A stretch of 64,000 nucleotides of DNA from Patiria pectinifera (taxonomy: Eukaryota > Echinodermata > Asteroidea > Valvatida > Asterinidae). Every line of letters starts with the position of its first letter. The first letter of the stretch is position 1. Below are positions 21,503 through 33,332 of the stretch, one piece after another. The notes below the pieces were generated by a model. It was not told the DNA's origin. It saw nothing but the letters and a program-made list of their open reading frames with translations, and ran no database searches. The translations under genes were made by a program, and so were the position numbers. The DNA lies in the NCBI GenBank assembly GCA_029964075.1, contig CM057140.1:8884643-8948642 (forward strand), read 5' to 3'.

Positions 21503-22104
21503 TCATTATGTTCAAGTGATTCTCTATTTGGCAAAGCGCATATGTACATGCATAGTGTGGTGTATGTCCTACAGTAACAAGCTAATACACTGATGCATTA
21601 AGCCCCGCCTCTTGTTGTTTTTGACCAATCACAGCCATGATGAATATTCAACACATGCTGTTTCCCATGAGTGCAGTGGGCGGAGCCTACTGATTCGTCT
21701 ATTGTCCTCTTTGTGTTGCTGCTAAAAGAAAACTAGAAATACAATGCATTTGGAAAAGTCTGTTTCTTTTTAATTACTGGCATTATTATTGGCATGGCTT
21801 AATTAACTGACGAATTTAATCACACATTGAGCATTTAAAGGGGGGATTATTATTTTACAAATGGATTTTATATTTGTCATGCCAAATGACAATATATTTT
21901 ATGAGGCTTCTAAGAATACAAAATACCATGAAAATCAATTCAGATAATGAATTTCAATACAGGTTTTAATTCTTTCAAATCATTCAAGTCAAAGGTGCGT
22001 TTCAGAGAGCCAGGAATATAAGGATCTTGAAGTGGTTACACTGAGTAAAATATATTGCTCCATCAATGAAGAAAGTCGTAGTGCCATACGCACGATGGCC
22101 ATAC

Positions 22105-22446
22105 TTAACCCTAACTCCCGAGCGTCTTTTACTAGGAACTGGACCAAGTCCATCAAAATCCATCAATCACTGTGCGTCCAATACAAAACTGTACATGACA
22201 TAATGGAATCCACCACTGACACACTGGTTGACATTCATGGACTTGCTACACGTGGCTTTTATCACAATAGCAGTACAGGAAGCTAGGCAAAATCAATCGG
22301 ATACCCCTGGCACTGCTTCAGGCCATTAGGCCCAAGTCCATCATACTCCATCAATATTTAGTCACGCCAGGCCTTCTGGACCAAGTCCCCCAAAATCCAG
22401 CCAAAATGGGGGATGGATTTTGATGGAGTTGCGGTGGTTAGGGTTA
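22105..22446. repeat. Iterated CAAGTCCATC repeat (sister of the CCTCAATCC family)
   Basis: Starts TTAACCCTAACTCCCGAGCG and ends GTGGTTAGGGTTAACCC. Inside are CCAAGTCCATCAAAATCC plus ATC at about 22145, 22330 and 22380, with an inverted GGATTTTGATGGAGTTG at the end. It has the same plan as 18780-19197 but a different iterated motif. Confidence 0.6.
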
Positions 22447-22786
22447 ACCCGTTAGCTACTGTACAACATGTACATTGTGTTTATCCACTGAAGAATCAAT
22501 CAAACCATCGAGTGCTTGGGCAATTTTGGGGCGCTACAGTGAGTAATAGGCAGGGTGGTTTTGGGCGGTACAGTGACGAATGGGTTTACTAAACACAGTT
22601 ATCCTTGCAATCTCAAATACTTCCAAGAACAAAACCTTGGTTGCCGTGTAGTGTGTAGGATCGTACAATATGTTACTCTTACGAACCATACAACCAAAAC
22701 TTCGGGGGGGAGGGGGTGGACTTTAGAATCCCCAAATCCCTCACTGTGCAGTAATCTAATTGCACTTTTCTGTACTTCAACACGCT

Positions 22787-22999
22787 TAACCCGTTCACGC
22801 CGGGATTATTTTGACATCGACCTGACCCAGGCGCGGGATTGTTTTTCATGAACCTCGATGCAAGATGAGTACAGACCGTCATCTGCAGGTAGCACACCCT
22901 GATATTTCCGGCCTCGCTCGCTGCGAGCGGGTCGCGGACAGAGATTTCCGGCCTCGCTCATTGCGTGTTTATCCGTCATCCGAAGTGAACTGGTTAAGG
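22787..22999. mobile_element. TTAA-flanked element with GTTCAC ends
   Basis: TTAACCCGTTCACGCCGGG at the left and AGTGAACTGGTTAA at the right form an inverted repeat bounded by TTAA on both sides, as for piggyBac-type duplications. The inside repeats GATTTCCGGCCTCGCTC. A reverse-oriented relative is at 35925-36195. Confidence 0.5.
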
Positions 23000-23094
23000 G
23001 GCCTCAAATACCAATGACAGACTGGATCCAACTTCCTGACAATCCTGCAAAGTCCTCAAAAATGTCCAAGTGGATTTTGATGGATCTGGGTCAG

Positions 23095-23695
23095 GTCTTA
23101 TAGATAGGCCTCTTTGCTAGGATGCCTCAATCCTTCAAAATCATCCACTGCCTCAATGGTAAAAAAGGAATACAGCCTCATTCCTTCAAAAGCAACTGTT
23201 ACTTCTTGATTTTTTTCATTGGAGGGGAGGCCACCGCCTCAATGCTGCACAATCCTCCACCATTCACTGTTAATGGGTTGAGGCAGCGCAGAGGATATCC
23301 AGAAGCAGTGTGGATGATTTCAAGTATCATCTAGGCCTAAATTTATGCATGTCAAAGCATATACACAACACAAGGTACAGCCTAAAGCCGGGTTCACACT
23401 CGTCGCGAAAGCGAAAGTGAACGCAAATTTGTGATGTCATGGCAAGTATTCACGATGCGAATTCATAAAAGTTAAACATATTCCAACTCGCGCACATTCC
23501 GCAGCGAATGTTTCATGACGTCAAATCTGCTTGGCATTTGCATTCGCATGAAGAATGAACCGAGCTTAAGACCTTGACACAATGCATCCTGCAAACTCAA
23601 CTGGCTCATTATTGCCGTACAGCCTCAATCCTTTAAAATCCTCCAATTACGCAAAGAGGATTTGGGAGGAATGGGGAAGGTTAGGGTCAAACAAA
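23095..23695. repeat. Iterated CCTCAATCC repeat, copy 2, with nested palindrome
   Basis: CCTCAATCCTTCAAAATCAT and similar units occur at 23123, 23175, 23240 and 23625, and the element ends GGGGAAGGTTAGGG. A separate imperfect palindrome (GGGTTCACACTCGTCGCG ... GCATGAAGAATGAACC) at 23393-23572 interrupts it. Confidence 0.55.
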
Positions 23696-24049
23696 TTAAT
23701 ATATCAGGAAAACCAGACACTGCTCGCAGCATTTTAAAACAAGTACTCTACTCTTTCTGTTAAAACACAAAGTGTTGCATGTCGCAACCCAAAGTCTAAT
23801 GTACTTTCTTTTCCAAATCTAATTTTTTTTCTCTAATTCACAGTATTCAACAATCAAAGTGTCAGGGTGTTCAACAGAAAACACCCCATGTAAACAAGTT
23901 TATCTATGGGTATATATGTATACGTGGTATAAAAGAAAAACTTTTTTTTTAGATACAACCTGCGGGTAACACATCCACAAGACTCAAGAAGCAGGGAGCG
24001 GAGTTGTCACCTCAGGGTGCTTTTGAGAGGGGAACGGTCTTCCGTGTGC

Positions 24050-27000
24050 TTATGTGTTGCGAATTTTGCCCGGCACGTAGTTTTTGTCTATGACCGGGTC
24101 TTGCAGGAACATGTGTAGGCAGCGCTCGTTCTGGGCGAGTGGGTGGCCAGAGATTCTGATGAACAAAGCAAAACAAAAATGAATTGATGTTTTTAACTTG
24201 GCATGGGTGGCTAGTGCATTAGGTGCTGGTTCAATTCCTGGCCTGGTTCAATTCCTGGCTGTGAACCATATGTGAGTAGAGTTGTGCATTGTGTCTTTCC
24301 TGTGCCACGAGGGTTTTTCTCTAGTTTCTATGGTTTTCCTCCGGAAAAATCAAACACTTTCGATCTCCGGCTGTGCTCCGTGGTCATATATTGGTCGATG
24401 TGGCTGGCTGCCGGAGGCTCCTTTATATGCCTGCTGCTCGACCATGTTGTAGCTGCGTCCTTCGCAATGCAGCTTCTCAGCTGCCAGTAAGGATGATTAG
24501 CCTCCCAAATTATTACTATTATATACCATGACCGTTTGTCAATCAGCCTGTTACATGTTTTCCACAGAGGGAAACTCAGCTGGATTCCCAAAAGCACTTG
24601 GAACAGTTTGCAAACGCAGGGACAGATCCAAGTTCAATATTTTCAGTAATCCTGACTTCAGACAGAATCAAGTGCGGAATACCGGGCTAGGTTGTCTTTC
24701 AAATGGTTTTAAATTGCCTGCTATTATACTTTTTCCCCTTATGATGCCATGTTATTTGTTTTATCTTGAACTAGAGAGCACTGAGCTGAACTGTGTAAAC
24801 GTCAGTTGTTTTTCTTTCTGTGTTAGATTTGAGTTTTGTTAATCGTAACCCTGCCAGACGAAACACAGTGCATCAGGTGTAAAAGTCAGTGGGACCTTGC
24901 TACATTGAGCTATCAACACCAGTGCCTAAATGGCCAAGTCTGAATCAATGAGAGCCCACTTTTTTCGTCCCCCCCCCCCCAAAAAAAAACCCCACAACTG
25001 TAGCCTATATTTGATTCTACAGCTCAGAATAGCCGATTCAATGACCCCAAACTGGAAAATGATGTTTAAATGATAATCTTTTGCTCAAAAAATAATTGGT
25101 TAAATTGGTTAGAAACTGCCTCAGATCACAGAGTGCCTTGGATCCAAAAATTGCCAGCACCCTAAAGCGGGCCCCGAACCCCGAACCCCATGCCGTTAGG
25201 GCTTCGCCCTCGCATCAGTTCTGATCATGGTATGTCCACCCCTTCCCCCCACTTTTGAGAAGCGACTGACGCCCTTGTGACAGCTAGTCCCATTGAACAA
25301 TGCCACGGTTGTATCCGCCTGCAGTTGGCGACCACAGACTCTCAGGCAGTTTGGACTTGAGATTTGCGACCTGATGGATATTGTTAAACTGTCCAGGCTT
25401 CTCATGGTGTTACATTTGGCAGGGTTTCTATCAAAAGTACCCCGGAGATAAAGGTTAACTGAAATTGAACACAAACTACGAAAATGGATGTATGGAATGA
25501 ACGGCCCTGCTCCAGTAAGAGCAGACAGCATAGATTGTGATCACACTTACTTGTTGACAAATGATTCAAGGCCCTGGCGTCGTTCCTCAATGAACTCATC
25601 GTCAAAGATGCCGTCGTCACCTCTGAACGGCAGCTGCCTCTTCAGCGCTTTACCAGGTAAGGGAGGGACCACGATCTATGATAGGGGAAAAAGGATGAAA
25701 TTCAATTGACGGAAAAGGGTCTTGTAATGGAGTTATTACAGAATACCCTGCCTCTTGGAAATACACCCTTAAAATCACTGGCTACTCAATTGGAATTGCT
25801 GAACAATTTGAAGTCCCTCGCCATGCAAAATAAATGGGGATCGATAAAAAAAAGTCATATTCCAAATTATATAACTGACATACAGATCCTAGTCATTTGA
25901 TTGGTGGAACTCACATCACGTGGCATTTGTTATTGCTCCCATTCATGCCACAGCTCAAAAAGTACTATCCGCCCATGGGGAATGGGAAATACTATTCAAC
26001 AGTTAGGATCATGACGCGGTATTTGTGTGCAAATGCATGCTGGTGTGCGCGTTCAGCGTTGCGCGTAGCGCGTTTTGTTCCAAAGAGCCAGCGCTACAGC
26101 GTTGGGTTCAAACATCTTCGTGAAGGGGTGGTTTGGAAGAGAGAAATACATTTTCCTCCAGGTTTGTATTGAAATAAAAGTTCAAATATATCAAATGACA
26201 AGGATCTATACGTCAGTTATATAAAACAAATATTGAGTGGCTTTAAATTGTGAAATGGGAGGAATATTATTGCTCGGTAAAATTTGGACTTTTCCATTTC
26301 ACTCGGCTTCGCCTCATGAAATGGAAGAGTCCAGATTTTACCTTGCGATAATATTCCTCCCATTCCACGCTGAGCCACTCAATATTTGTATACTAACAAC
26401 CCTTTTGCCGGCTACGCGGATGCGGAGTGCAAGTGCAGTGGAGCGTGACGCGTGTACATACAGGTAGCACGTAAGTACCGAGAAGGTAGCCAGCTGCCGG
26501 GTGGATAGATCGAGCGGCGGGGTATTCTGCAATTGTGCCCTCGTAATCATAACAGAGCTGCCGCTTGAGTAGTTGAAAATGTATACTTTAGATTATATCT
26601 AAATGCGTGCTGTCTGCACAGACATACTTTAGGCCAAAAAAAAAGTCTCCGGTTTCTGGTATGCGCGCGTGTCGCCGTAGCCATGCGCGTCGGCAAAATG
26701 AAAAAGGCTTTTTTTTCAATGAAAGATGATGTCTCAAAACCGCCAAACTCACTGGTTTGTCTGGAATCCTGCTGCTGCACAATTTTAACGTGTTTTTTAG
26801 ATTGGGTTATGGTTGAGAACAAGCTTTATGTGGCCTCTCTGGACTCCCATTTATTTGCACTTAGTTTAGTCGGGCACCATTTGCAGTCATCAGCTGACAT
26901 TTGAAGCAAAAAAATCAGGTAAAAAAAAAAAAAAAGCCGCGTCGCCGCACCACTTTTTGGGCAAGCTCCATACCAGAAACCTTAGTCTGAATGACATGAA

Positions 27001-30000
27001 CACACATTTGATAAAGTGGCACAGACATCATGCGCAAGTACCCCCTCAACGGTTACAAAGGGAGAGTTGGGGGAGACCATTGGGAGGGATATTCCATTAC
27101 ATTGCTGACAACTAGGCCTGGGCGAGTAGTGGATTTTTCTACTCGAGTACTCACAAAGAAATCAGTCGAGTACTCGCGAGTAGATAACCAAATTCCCATA
27201 AAAGCAAAAAAAAATGACATACATGTTAGTATGATAGGAAGTCACTTTAAGCAAATAGCGTGCAAGTCACACCACATTCTTCAGCACTGAGATATCCCTG
27301 CTGTGTGAAGTTTTGGGTCATTTACTTGAATTTTATTTTGTGGACGAATGGAATCCTAGGGAGAGAGACTGAGGTGGAGGGAGTGATTCCCTGTTTGCAG
27401 GGGACGTATTAAGCCGTGAACCCTCAACCCTAAATTGCTACTTGCTAGTACCTGCTTCTACTCGTGCCAGGACGAGTGCTCGAGTAGATGAAAAACCACC
27501 AGTAAAACAAAGAGTAGCATAAACTCAAGTTATTCGCCCAGCGGTACTGACAAGGCCAGATGTTCAGGCGATGACGCTATGGTTTGTGAACGTCTAGAAA
27601 TAAACTAGTTGTGCATACTTAGTGCCTTACAAACGTGAACCACTACCGCCGTGCGGTGTGTCCCTTCCACTGGTGTCTTGAAATTGGTCAAAGAGCGCCC
27701 TCTACTGTTCGTACATGGAGTCCTGAACGGTCAACGGTATAAATATAACACACACCTTGCTGTCTCTTTCCAGTTCAGTCCTGAGCCACTCAAAGTCACT
27801 GTATCTACGCCTGGTGGAGGATTCCTTCAGCTTGAAAACAGGCAGGTTAGTCTACAGACAGATAAAGGCAATTGTGTACTAGTTAGGGACCCAGTTCCTA
27901 TGAAAGAACGAAACGGAATTTTTATTAGACTCACCTACCGGTTATGGCCTTGACGGCGCCCTATCGAGGTGCCCTGTGATTGGCCCGTCTGATGCGACGA
28001 CCATAACCAGTAAACCCAGGCATGATGGGATATATGGCTACGAATCACGCAGGCGCTTACGCCAGCCGCATCTCACAGACGTGTGCGTCATTGCAAACCG
28101 CAGCCGTGCAAGTCTATTGCACCCACTCTTCCCATGTACATGTAAGTGTCTCCATGTAGCTTTAGTACCGAAAGGGGATATTTTTTAATCATTTTCTTTA
28201 CAAAATCAGGACCGATTTGACCCATGCCTTGTTCAGCACAACGAACGTCTACCATCATGCTATACAATTGCTTTCAGTTCCATTAACCTTAACCGAACTC
28301 AACCCATCAAAGTTCAACAGCACGTTTTGTTTACATTTGTTGGGATAGGTACAGTACCCCTAAACAGATGGTCTTTTACATTGGGTTTGGCATACCTCCA
28401 GAAACTAAGTCCAAAAGTGTGTGTGTACAATTTCCCATGTGGGTGTTGGAATTTGCCTGAATGGGTTTAGTTCCTAGTAAATTAGGCTGGGGAGTTAGGG
28501 TTAAGGTGCCATTTTTCAATCAAATTTTGACTATACTTACTAATCTATACATCGTTCTTTCCATTTTTGAGAAAAGACCCGAAACAATAAACCCCCTTAT
28601 AAGCCTATGTGAAAAATCATTCTGAAGTTGAGTCCCATTTTGAGATGGAGGTTTTTCGGCTTAAAATGTTCCATTTTTTCATCCAGTTTTTGGACGTGTT
28701 TGAGAGACATATGAAATTATGATGGGACATGTGAAAATGCCCTGTAATACCTTCCGATCAGCATCAACCCAAAGAGCGATCGTGCGGCAACTAAGAAAAA
28801 ACGTTGTTCACTGTTGGATGACAAATGCGCAGATCGTGTCGGTTCGCATACAGTCCCCAACATTTTTCCAATACAATTGCACAGCGTGATCACGCTGATT
28901 AGAAAGAAAGACAATTCTTTCCTCTCTAAAAAAAATTCCCTTATCAGAAAATTCACTCCACTTTCGAGTAAAGGGAAAAGAGCTCACTTTTGCAACACTT
29001 TTGGCGATCGTGTATCTACGGGCCCAGTTCCTATATCAGGGAACAAAATCAACTTTTAAATTATTTGACCTAGTACGAACATGCAGGTAGTCCCTGTGTC
29101 ATATTCATACTAGCTAAAGGGCAGGGTTTTGAATTTTTGAGGGAAATTTGGAGGTAACTGACGATGACGACGACAAAACGCAACACGAAAATCACCGCAC
29201 GACGTACCGTGAACTCACAAGGCGTGCTGCATCACACGACACCAACCGTGAACCGCGTAGGAAAATCGTAATTTCTACCCCAAGAAACTGTTCAAAAATT
29301 ACAAAAAAGTACTCCTAGAACTATGATGCGCCGCGTGAGCGGAGCCTCATAGACATAGAACCCCGCAAAATTGTTTAGCAGCACCAAACACCAATTAAGT
29401 ATAATAACGTCCATCACAACGGAGACATTTCCCACAGAACCGCTGCACAATTTGCCCCTAAACTTTGTACAATACTTCATGATAAACTCACCTTATGTGC
29501 GCCTAACAAACATCGCTGGATTCTGTTGGTTTTTAGGCCAAAATGATGAAAAATATGCCCTTTCCGCACTGAGCCAACCTGACACTTGAAACGTGCACGC
29601 AGAGATAACGATCGATCGATGATTTTCGGTTTGCTTGGAGCGCGCCGCGGGGGGGAACGGTACAAGCGAAATGATAGTATGCGCATGCGTACAAGTGCAA
29701 GTACCGTACCCCCTGCAGCGCAAACTGAAAATCACTGATCGATCGTAATCTCTGCGTGCACGTTTCAAGTGTCAGGTTGGCTCGGTGCGGAAAGGGCATA
29801 TTTTTCATCATTTTGGCCTAAAAATTGACAGAATCCAGCGATGTTTGTTAGGCGCACATAACGTGAGTTTGTCATGAAGTATTGTATGAAGTTTAGGGGC
29901 AAACTGTGCAGCAGTTCTGTGGGAAATGTCTCCGTTTTGATGGACGTTTTTGTACTTAATTGGTGTTTCATGCTGCAAACAATTTTGTGGGGTTCTGTGT

Positions 30001-33000
30001 CTATGAGGCTCCGCTCACTGATATGTGTCCCGCGCCAAAAACCCACACTGTCAGACTGCACGGGGGCACATATGACTACATGAAACAGTCGTTGAGTAAG
30101 CGCAACTTGTTTTTCTTCAATAGTGACGTCACACACACGCGCGCTGAATTATGCATCAGCAATGTCAGTGAAATGGACTGTGCAACTCGGCAGACACATT
30201 TAATTGTGAGCGGTAAGTTCAAACTATTTTGTTCTTTTTTCAAAATTACCGGTTGTTTGGAACAATTTAAGGGGTCTTATGGAATGTCATGAACATGATG
30301 AATGTGTGGATCTATCCAGGGTTACTGTCTTTCTCATTTGTATTCTCTTTATGAGTTTTTTGGGGCCTTTTGTCCTCGCGAGGGCATGCACAAAATGCAT
30401 ACTGTCATGACGACCGTGTACCTGTCACCAAAGTATGCCAAATCGGTGGAGGGTACCGTAGTTCAACGCTCCACTCAGTAGAGCTAATTATTGACATGAT
30501 TGAGAGACGTTTGATTTACGTTGAAAAGGTAATTTTTGAGTAATTATATAAAACACCCTTGATTTTAATTTGATCGACAAGGGCCCTACACTATACGATC
30601 GCCACACTTTACACTGACGCTTTCAGGTCAACTCTGTCCGTGACCAACTCGGTCCGAGTCAACTCGGTCCGTAACCAACTCGGTCCGTAACCAGCTTGGT
30701 CCCTATGGGAAAATGTACGCAAAAAGATTGCATTTTTTGCAACAAGGCGATCCCATCCCAATAGTATTTTAGGCGGCCCACCCCTTCGCTGAGCTGAGGT
30801 TGCGTGGACAATCAAAAATCCACATAGGGCCTACATGTAAAATATTCAAATGCTGCTTTGCCGTTATTTGCTTTGCCGGTGGCGCTCCGGCCGTGCACCG
30901 TGCCGATGGCCGGTGGGGCTGTGCAGTCAGGCACGGCACTGCCACCGGCCGTGCACCGTGCCGATGGCCGGTGGGGCTGTGCAGTCAGGCACGGCACTGC
31001 CACCGGCCGTGCACCGTGGCGAATGGCCGGTGGGGATGTGCGGCCAGGTGCGGCACTGTCACCGGCCATGCACCATTTTCTTCACAAAGTCCAAACGCAC
31101 CCAGTCTGCCGTAAGGGTGACCGAAGGGCCAGCAACCCGGTAGCCCCATAAATGTGGCCTATTTACTGGACTGCCTCCGTAAACATAGGCCACACATCCA
31201 CATGTACAAAAACGTGTCGCACTTTGCCAAATTTTGATTTTCACATTTATGGTTAGTTTGAAGGGTTTTTTGCTTTAGAAGCATACTCACCCTCTTTATA
31301 GGCTAATCAGAAAGTGCTGCCTTTTTCAGATGTATATTTTTTGTGAAATTTCATGTTGAAATTTTGATACACAAACGTGTAAAAATGAATCTGGCAATTT
31401 CACGAAAAATATACATCTGAAAAAGGCAGCACTTTCTGATTAGCCTATAAAGTATAAAGAGGGTGAGTATGCTTCTAAAGCAAAAAAAACCTACAAACGT
31501 ACTAAGCCTAAATGCGAAAATCAAAATTTGGCAAAGTGCGACACGTTTTTGTACATGTGGATGTGTGGCCTATGTTTACGGAGGCAGTCCAGTAAATAGG
31601 CCACATTTATGGGGCTAGCAACCCGGCAGCGCAGCGTAGCCTCGGCACATGCACGTACACGTGGGTCGTGTGTGAAACTTATTTCAAAGGCTCTTATTTT
31701 TATTTAAGCTCCACAAGCTATCCCAGGCCCAAGCCGTCCACATGCTACCTAGAAATTGAGGCAACAGAAACTATAAAGTGCGTCCTACTCCTATAATAAT
31801 AACAATAATAATAACGGAGTCTTATATAGCGCACGTATCTACCAACAATTAGGTACTCAAGGCGCTGGAAATTATGTCAATTATTAAAGAAAGGTAAATA
31901 AATAGTTCGGAGATCTGGGGGAAAAAAACACGCGCTCGAGACCGCCTTGCCTTGTTACAAGAAAATGCAGTCGTTTTGCGTACTTTTTCCCATAGGGACT
32001 GAGCTGGTTACGGACCGAGTTGGTTATGGACCGAGTTGGTTACGGACCGAGTTGGTTACGGACCGAGATGGTCACAGACTGAGTTGGTCATGTTGGTCAC
32101 AGACCGAGTCGGTCACAGACCGAGTCGGTCACAGACCAAGTTAGCCCCACTAGTGTGGCCGTCGGCATGCTGCGCTGAACCTCTGGCCACACACCGTGGT
32201 ACCGCGGGCTACTGAGGACGAAGTTTTCATAAAATCTGCGGTCCGTTTCTTACATTCTCAGTTTCTTCCTTTCTTATGGTTGTATTCTATGATGTCTCAC
32301 CTATCACTTCTGGGATGCTTAGGTCTAATGATGTTCCATTTTCCGAGATATTCTTCAATCTTTCTGGAGCCCATATCAATACGCACTCGTGAAACGTCTG
32401 GTGGTGATGGCAGCCATTTTGAATGGGACAAGAGATGACCTCAAGCTGTGACGTCGCGTTTATGCAAATTGCTTGTCGAGCGCGCGGCGCGAGGGCGCGA
32501 GTCGCAAATGCGACGGCTGTTTCCTGTACCATGCATTTATCGTCAGGGGGGCACGTGCACTGATCTCACCTCAGGATCTACGGCACAGGAAACAGCCGTC
32601 GCATTTGCAACTCGCGCCCTCGCGCCGCGCGCTCGACAAGCAATTTGCATAAACGCGACGTCACAGCTTGAGGTCATCTCTTGTCCCATTCAAAATGGCT
32701 GCCATCACCACCAGACGTTTCACGAGTGCGTATTGATATGGGCTCCAGAAAGATTGAAGAATATCTCGGAAAATGGAACATCATTAGACCTAAGCATCCC
32801 AGAAGTGATAGGTGAGACATCATAGAATACAACCATAAGAAAGGAAGAAACTGAGAATGTAAGAAACGGACCGCAGATTTTATGAAAACTTCGTCCTCAG
32901 TAGCCCGCGGTACCACGGTGTGTGGCCAGAGGTTCAGCGCAGCATACCGACGGCCACACTAGTGGGGCTAAGACCAAGTTGGCTCGGACCGAGTTGGTTA

Positions 33001-33332
33001 CGGACCGAGTTGACCGACACCCACACTGACACCGACATGCCTGACCTCCCAATGCATTGCAATGCATTTTCAAGGGAAGTGTCCGGAAAGTGGGCAACTC
33101 CCATCCATTACTGCACACGGCAAATAAAAACACCTCCCACCTTCATCCGCACTTCATAATCGGTGTATCTCTTCTTAGCGATGCCGTGTGTCTCCGGGTT
33201 GAGCACATCGATCTCTAGGAAGTTTGCTGGGGCGGCGTAAGCATCGTCTAGGGTTTGTTTCTTGGCACCAAGCCGCCTAGTGTCAGCATTTGCCGCTGCA
33301 GCCGCCGCCGCTCGTTCAGCTTCGTCCGCCAT
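24050..33332 (-). CDS. SNX3: Sorting nexin 3 (SNX3/SNX12 orthologue), 4 exons
   Basis: SNX3 is a small PX-only sorting nexin that binds PtdIns(3)P on early endosomes and acts with retromer in cargo recycling. Exons on the minus strand: 33332-33141 (64 codons, ATG start), 27851-27756 (32 codons), 25675-25551 and 24155-24050 (stop TAA). Borders are GT/AG and phases fit (the AA|A codon joins the last two). The product is about 172 aa, against 162 in human. Recognisable stretches are DTRRL, NFLEIDVLNPETHG, TNLPVFKLKES, RRRYSDFEWLR (the PX Arg-Tyr pair, about residues 80-81), VVPPLPGKALKRQLPFRGDDG, FIEERRQGLESFVNK and ISGHPLAQNERCLHMFLQD. These preserve the PtdIns(3)P-binding Arg/Tyr, Lys and Arg. 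The N-terminus has an extra stretch with seven Ala before DTRRL. Vertebrates have the SNX3/SNX12 pair. The neighbour AFG1L favours the SNX3 name. The gene is divergent from AFG1L. Confidence 0.93.
26256..26370. repeat. 115-bp palindrome in SNX3 intron 2
   Basis: AAATGGGAGGAATATTATTG and CTCGGTAAAATTTGGACT are mirrored by AGTCCAGATTTTACCTTGCG and ATAATATTCCTCCCATT. The hairpin tip is CTCGGCTTCGCCTCATG. A similar layout is at 39647-39808. Confidence 0.6.
26633..26985 (+). mobile_element. GGCCAAAAA-type (Harbinger-like) element, copy 2
   Basis: TTTAGGCCAAAAAAAAAGTC then CTCCGGTTTCTGGTATG at the left; CATACCAGAAACC at the right. The interior matches the reverse complement of 11960-12205. It lies in SNX3 intron 2. 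Confidence 0.6.
27113..27545. mobile_element. hAT-like element with CTGGGCGA ends
   Basis: Left CCTGGGCGAGTAG with repeated CGAGTACTC and CGAGTA motifs. Right end ACTCGTGCC, CGAGTGCTCGAGTAG and TTATTCGCCCAG. The inverted ends and subterminal repeats suggest hAT. No clear target duplication was found. It lies about 200 bp from SNX3 exon 2. Confidence 0.5.
29310..30019. mobile_element. Palindromic foldback element, family TACTCC (3'-truncated copy)
   Basis: Starts TACTCCTAGAACTATGATGC and shares the arm sequence of 5985-6695 (AAATGATGAAAAATATGCCC; GCCAACCTGACACTTGAAAC). The right terminus stops at GAGGCTCCGCTCAC, without the last 25 or so bp. It lies in SNX3 intron 1. Confidence 0.8.
30893..31074 (+). 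repeat. GC-rich tandem repeat, three units of about 58 bp
   Basis: Units start GCCGTGCACCGTGCCGATGG and contain GTGCAGTCAGGCACGGCACT. The first two are almost identical and the third is diverged. The overlapping ORFs on both strands follow the repeat and are not genes. Confidence 0.85.
31141..31617. mobile_element. Palindromic element, family TAGCCCC (copy 2)
   Basis: TAGCCCCATAAATGTGGCC and its complement bound 477 bp. The flanks are a perfect 9-bp duplication, GCAACCCGG (31132-31140 and 31618-31626). The arms share AGGCTAATCAGAAAGTGCTG with copy 1 at 7589. Confidence 0.88.
32142..32970. mobile_element. Palindromic element, family TAGCCCC (copy 3, near-perfect arms)
   Basis: Ends TAGCCCCACTAGTGTGGCC and complement, with a perfect 9-bp duplication AGACCAAGT (32133-32141 and 32971-32979). 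The arms of about 380 bp are so alike that the two mirror ORFs (32196-32438 plus, 32674-32916 minus) translate identically. The loop is about 32530-32580. The interior differs from the other two copies. It is inserted in the GGACCGAGTTGGTTAC minisatellite. Confidence 0.88.

Larger units (their letters stand above)
14635..24049. other. PPIL6-SNX3 spacer, repeat-rich
   Basis: About 9.4 kb between the 3' ends of PPIL6 (+) and SNX3 (-). It holds the PPIL6 3' flank (a possible ATTAAA signal at 15093), SINE fragments, a minisatellite-bearing hAT-like element, two minisatellites, two palindromes and three iterated-motif repeats, each listed separately. No further exon was recognised. Confidence 0.6.
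30618..33020. repeat. Composite inverted repeat with minisatellite arms
   Basis: The left arm 30618-30750 (AACTCGGTCCGTAACC units, then CCCTATGGGAAAATG and GCAAAAAGATTGCATTTT) is mirrored by 31960-32140 (AAAATGCAGTCGTTTTGCG, CCCATAGGGACTGAG, then GGTTACGGACCGAGTT units). The right array resumes at 32971-33017. Two TAGCCCC elements and a GC-rich tandem repeat lie inside. Confidence 0.6.

Noticed and set aside
29090-29260. Possible extra copy of the GGTAATCCTTA element (GGGCAGGGTTTTGAA, GACGATGACGACGAC)
   Set aside because: Only one short block is shared with elements A and B, and no ends or duplication could be found.
32196-32916. Pairs of identical ORFs on opposite strands
   Set aside because: They are mirror images caused by the palindromic element 32142-32970, not duplicated genes.
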